IMG/VR virus record: IMGVR_UViG_3300047550_005099
Location: 1-22,050 of that record
DNA length: 22,050 nt
Origin: a virus
Reading direction: 5' to 3' (one strand)
Below, in pieces: positions 20,722 through 22,050 of the stretch; positions within the stretch are counted from its first letter, which is position 1, and the number at the start of each line of letters is the position of its first letter. Made by a program: the position numbers and the translations under genes. The notes beneath the pieces were generated by a model. It was not told the DNA's origin, ran no database searches, and saw nothing but the letters and a program-made list of their open reading frames with translations.

Positions 20722-20913
20722 TTAGTCGCACAGTCCTTCAGCGTCCTCCATGGAAAGCAGGTCGTTCACGAAAAGCCGAGCCTCGTTCATTGAGCGAAAG
20801 TAAAAAGGACGCCCACCAATCGCTGCAAACCACTGAAACTCAGGCTTGCTAAAACACGGCCAAATCTTATACGGGCCAATGTTAAATGGCTGACGCTCTG
20901 GAAGACCAAGCAC
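20722..20913 (-). CDS. Small protein with GTG start, function unknown
   Basis: 63 residues. The body (I-G-P-Y-K-I-W-P-C-F-S-K-P-E-F-Q-W-F, then G-R-P-F-Y-F-R-S-M-N-E-A-R-L-F-V-N-D-L) has the rhythm of a real small alpha/beta protein, with many aromatic residues. The frame is closed by a stop only eight codons before the GTG at 20913, so GTG is the only standard start; no Shine-Dalgarno is seen. No family is recognised. It is followed by a terminator-like hairpin and then the reductase genes. Confidence 0.5.
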   Translation of the reverse strand: MLGLPERQPFNIGPYKIWPCFSKPEFQWFAAIGGRPFYFRSMNEARLFVNDLLSMEDAEGLCD

Positions 20914-20973
20914 AATGATAAAGCGAGGATTCTTTTAAGCCTAGGTCTTTTCCATGGAGGGGGAAGTGGCTCT

Positions 20974-21711
20974 TTATACAATCCTCAGAGTTCGCGGATT
21001 CTTCCTGCGTGATAAATCAAAGCTTTCTTCAAGCCATTGAAGCTCATTAGCGCCAGCATCAGTGAGGCCAACTTGCCGAGCGGCATTCTTGGAAATCCTA
21101 TTCTCAGCCAAAAGCTCCCCAATCTCGTTGTAAATGGTCTTCTGCTTGTAAAAGCCAGAATTTGCCTTGTGTTCAATAATTTGCTTTGACGTGGGGAAGA
21201 TTCCTTCTGCTTCATAGTCTGCAATGGCCCAAAGCACATAGCTCCTGCCGTTGACTACAAAAGCAGGAAGATCCTCATCAAGCTTTGCATCCTCCATCAG
21301 CTCCCGCCTGTCCTTGGTTTTGGGCTTCCATTCAACGCGATCAGACCATGGCCCTATCAGTTTCTTCGCCAGCAGCGTTTCACAGGGGCCGTTTTCTAGC
21401 TTCTCTCGCAGTGCATAAGAAAGAGGATGCCACCCAAGGGCAGGAGAATAATCCTGAGGCTTGTTCCATTCCTCAAGCATCTCCGCCCCTTCATCGGCTC
21501 CCACTGGAAACACCTTGTCAATGACAATGGCATCGTGATACTCCCACAGGGCAGCTTCTAGCCGCTCTCTCGTCTGATGCAACGTGCCTACAAGCAGGCG
21601 AATGAAATGCTTGCTTTTCTTCCAGTGGTAGTAGACAGCAAATAACTGATCCTGCATGGGAAGCCCCAGAACAGCTTTCACCATAGCACGGGGACCCTTC
21701 GTTTGCCCCAC
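20974..21711 (-). CDS. Protein with C-terminal winged-helix-like region, function unknown
   Basis: 245 residues if read from GTG 21711, or 236 from ATG 21684; AAGGG lies about 10 bases before the ATG, so the shorter form is plausible. The N-terminal half has F-A-V-Y-Y-H-W-K-K-S and alternating strands and helices that I cannot place. The C-terminal 80 residues (G-I-F-P-T-S-K-Q-I-I-E, Q-K-T-I-Y-N-E-I-G-E-L-L-A-E-N-R-I, then Q-V-G-L-T-D-A-G) look like a winged helix with a recognition helix and wing, so DNA binding is possible. Its own start diverges from the plus-strand frames that follow. Confidence 0.6.
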   Translation of the reverse strand: MGQTKGPRAMVKAVLGLPMQDQLFAVYYHWKKSKHFIRLLVGTLHQTRERLEAALWEYHDAIVIDKVFPVGADEGAEMLEEWNKPQDYSPALGWHPLSYALREKLENGPCETLLAKKLIGPWSDRVEWKPKTKDRRELMEDAKLDEDLPAFVVNGRSYVLWAIADYEAEGIFPTSKQIIEHKANSGFYKQKTIYNEIGELLAENRISKNAARQVGLTDAGANELQWLEESFDLSRRKNPRTLRIV

Positions 21712-21734
21712 GCTGCCCCACGGGAGACGTTACG

Positions 21735-22050
21735 ATGACTAAGGCGGAGCTGCTTCTAGACAATCGTCAAGCGCAGCTCTCCTGCCCGCTCGTCTAGACG
21801 ACGTTCCTCAGACGCGCTCCTCAAGACAAGTGACGCCCCCAAGGGCGGAACGTCTACAGGAGAAAAAAGCTAGACAAGCTGCTCGTTCAAGACTGCGTAG
21901 CCCCCAAAGGGCGGAGCATTCCCCTCCGAGCAGCGAAATCAAAAAGCCTGTACAAGAGAAAAATCGCGGGCTTACTAAGGCTGTTCCAGACCTATGTGAT
22001 GGAATTGGAGAAGCTGTGCGAATCTGCGGCTAGGGCTGGCTAAAAAGCTT
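21735..22050 (+). other. End region with unresolved small frames and short repeats
   Basis: A 20-codon frame starts at ATG 21735 with GGGAG upstream and stops at 21797. A second frame, -1 relative to it, is open from 21743 to 22033 but its first standard start is GTG 21830. I cannot choose between two short genes, one broken gene, or non-coding DNA. CTAGAC occurs at 21756, 21794 and 21870, TCGTCTAGACGA (21790-21801) is a perfect palindrome, and two similar hairpins (CGCCC-CCAA-GGGCG near 21835 and GCCC-CCAAA-GGGC near 21900) repeat about 67 bases apart. Confidence 0.3.

Noticed and set aside
21863-21869. Second A_AAA_AAG heptamer as a frameshift site
   Set aside because: In the phase needed, a TGA lies just upstream (21831-21833), so ribosomes in that frame would already have stopped.
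1-22050. CRISPR array
   Set aside because: No regularly spaced direct repeats of suitable length were seen.

Overview
This window looks like part of the genome of a tailed, probably siphovirus-like phage of a cyanobacterium. The head module is complete and has a recognisable family combination: terminase large subunit, DUF1073-type portal, MuF-like minor head protein, DUF2213 prohead protease/scaffold, cement protein, DUF2184-type major capsid protein, DUF4054-type connector and a probable tail-tube protein. The cyanobacterial host is inferred from a small DUF4278-like peptide (YRGVAY motif) and from a short class I ribonucleotide reductase of the kind found in cyanophages. Genes are dense, often overlap by 1-50 bases, and lie mostly on the minus strand.

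Layout. Positions 1-4589 (minus): tail and head genes, read from right to left. Positions 4647-5461 (plus): a two-gene island on the opposite strand, a GIY-YIG-like homing endonuclease followed by an XRE-type regulator. Positions 5462-6383 (minus): small genes, including a DUF6496-like gene that ends on a textbook -1 frameshift signal. Positions 6407-9588 (minus): one methyltransferase and three glycosyltransferase-like genes lying inside the head operon. Positions 9626-12173 (minus): MuF-like protein and portal. Positions 12221-14773 (plus): a PD-(D/E)XK-like protein where a small terminase would be expected, TerL, one or two small genes, a structured leader and the DUF4278-like peptide, closed by a terminator. 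Positions 14834-16838 (minus): cytosine methyltransferase, two small proteins, a metallophosphoesterase and another small protein. Positions 16841-17345: about 500 bases of highly structured non-coding DNA with a degenerate tRNA-like fold at its left end. Positions 17329-20658 (minus): ribonucleotide reductase beta and alpha, the alpha carrying a 366-residue intein. Positions 20722-22050: small or unrecognised genes and a low-confidence tail region.

The observations most worth checking are: (1) a 254-codon second reading frame inside the cytosine methyltransferase, with its own AGGAGG ribosome binding site and protein motifs I recognise from phage proteins; (2) an A_AAA_AAG slippery site plus 9-bp hairpin joining the DUF6496-like gene to the next frame; (3) a riboswitch-like leader with two mutually exclusive pairings upstream of the DUF4278-like peptide; (4) the tRNA-like element and hairpin-rich non-coding stretch; (5) the intein placed directly before the catalytic cysteine of the reductase, whose small subunit lacks the usual radical tyrosine. 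All calls come from reading the sequence and from memory of protein families; no search or folding program was run.
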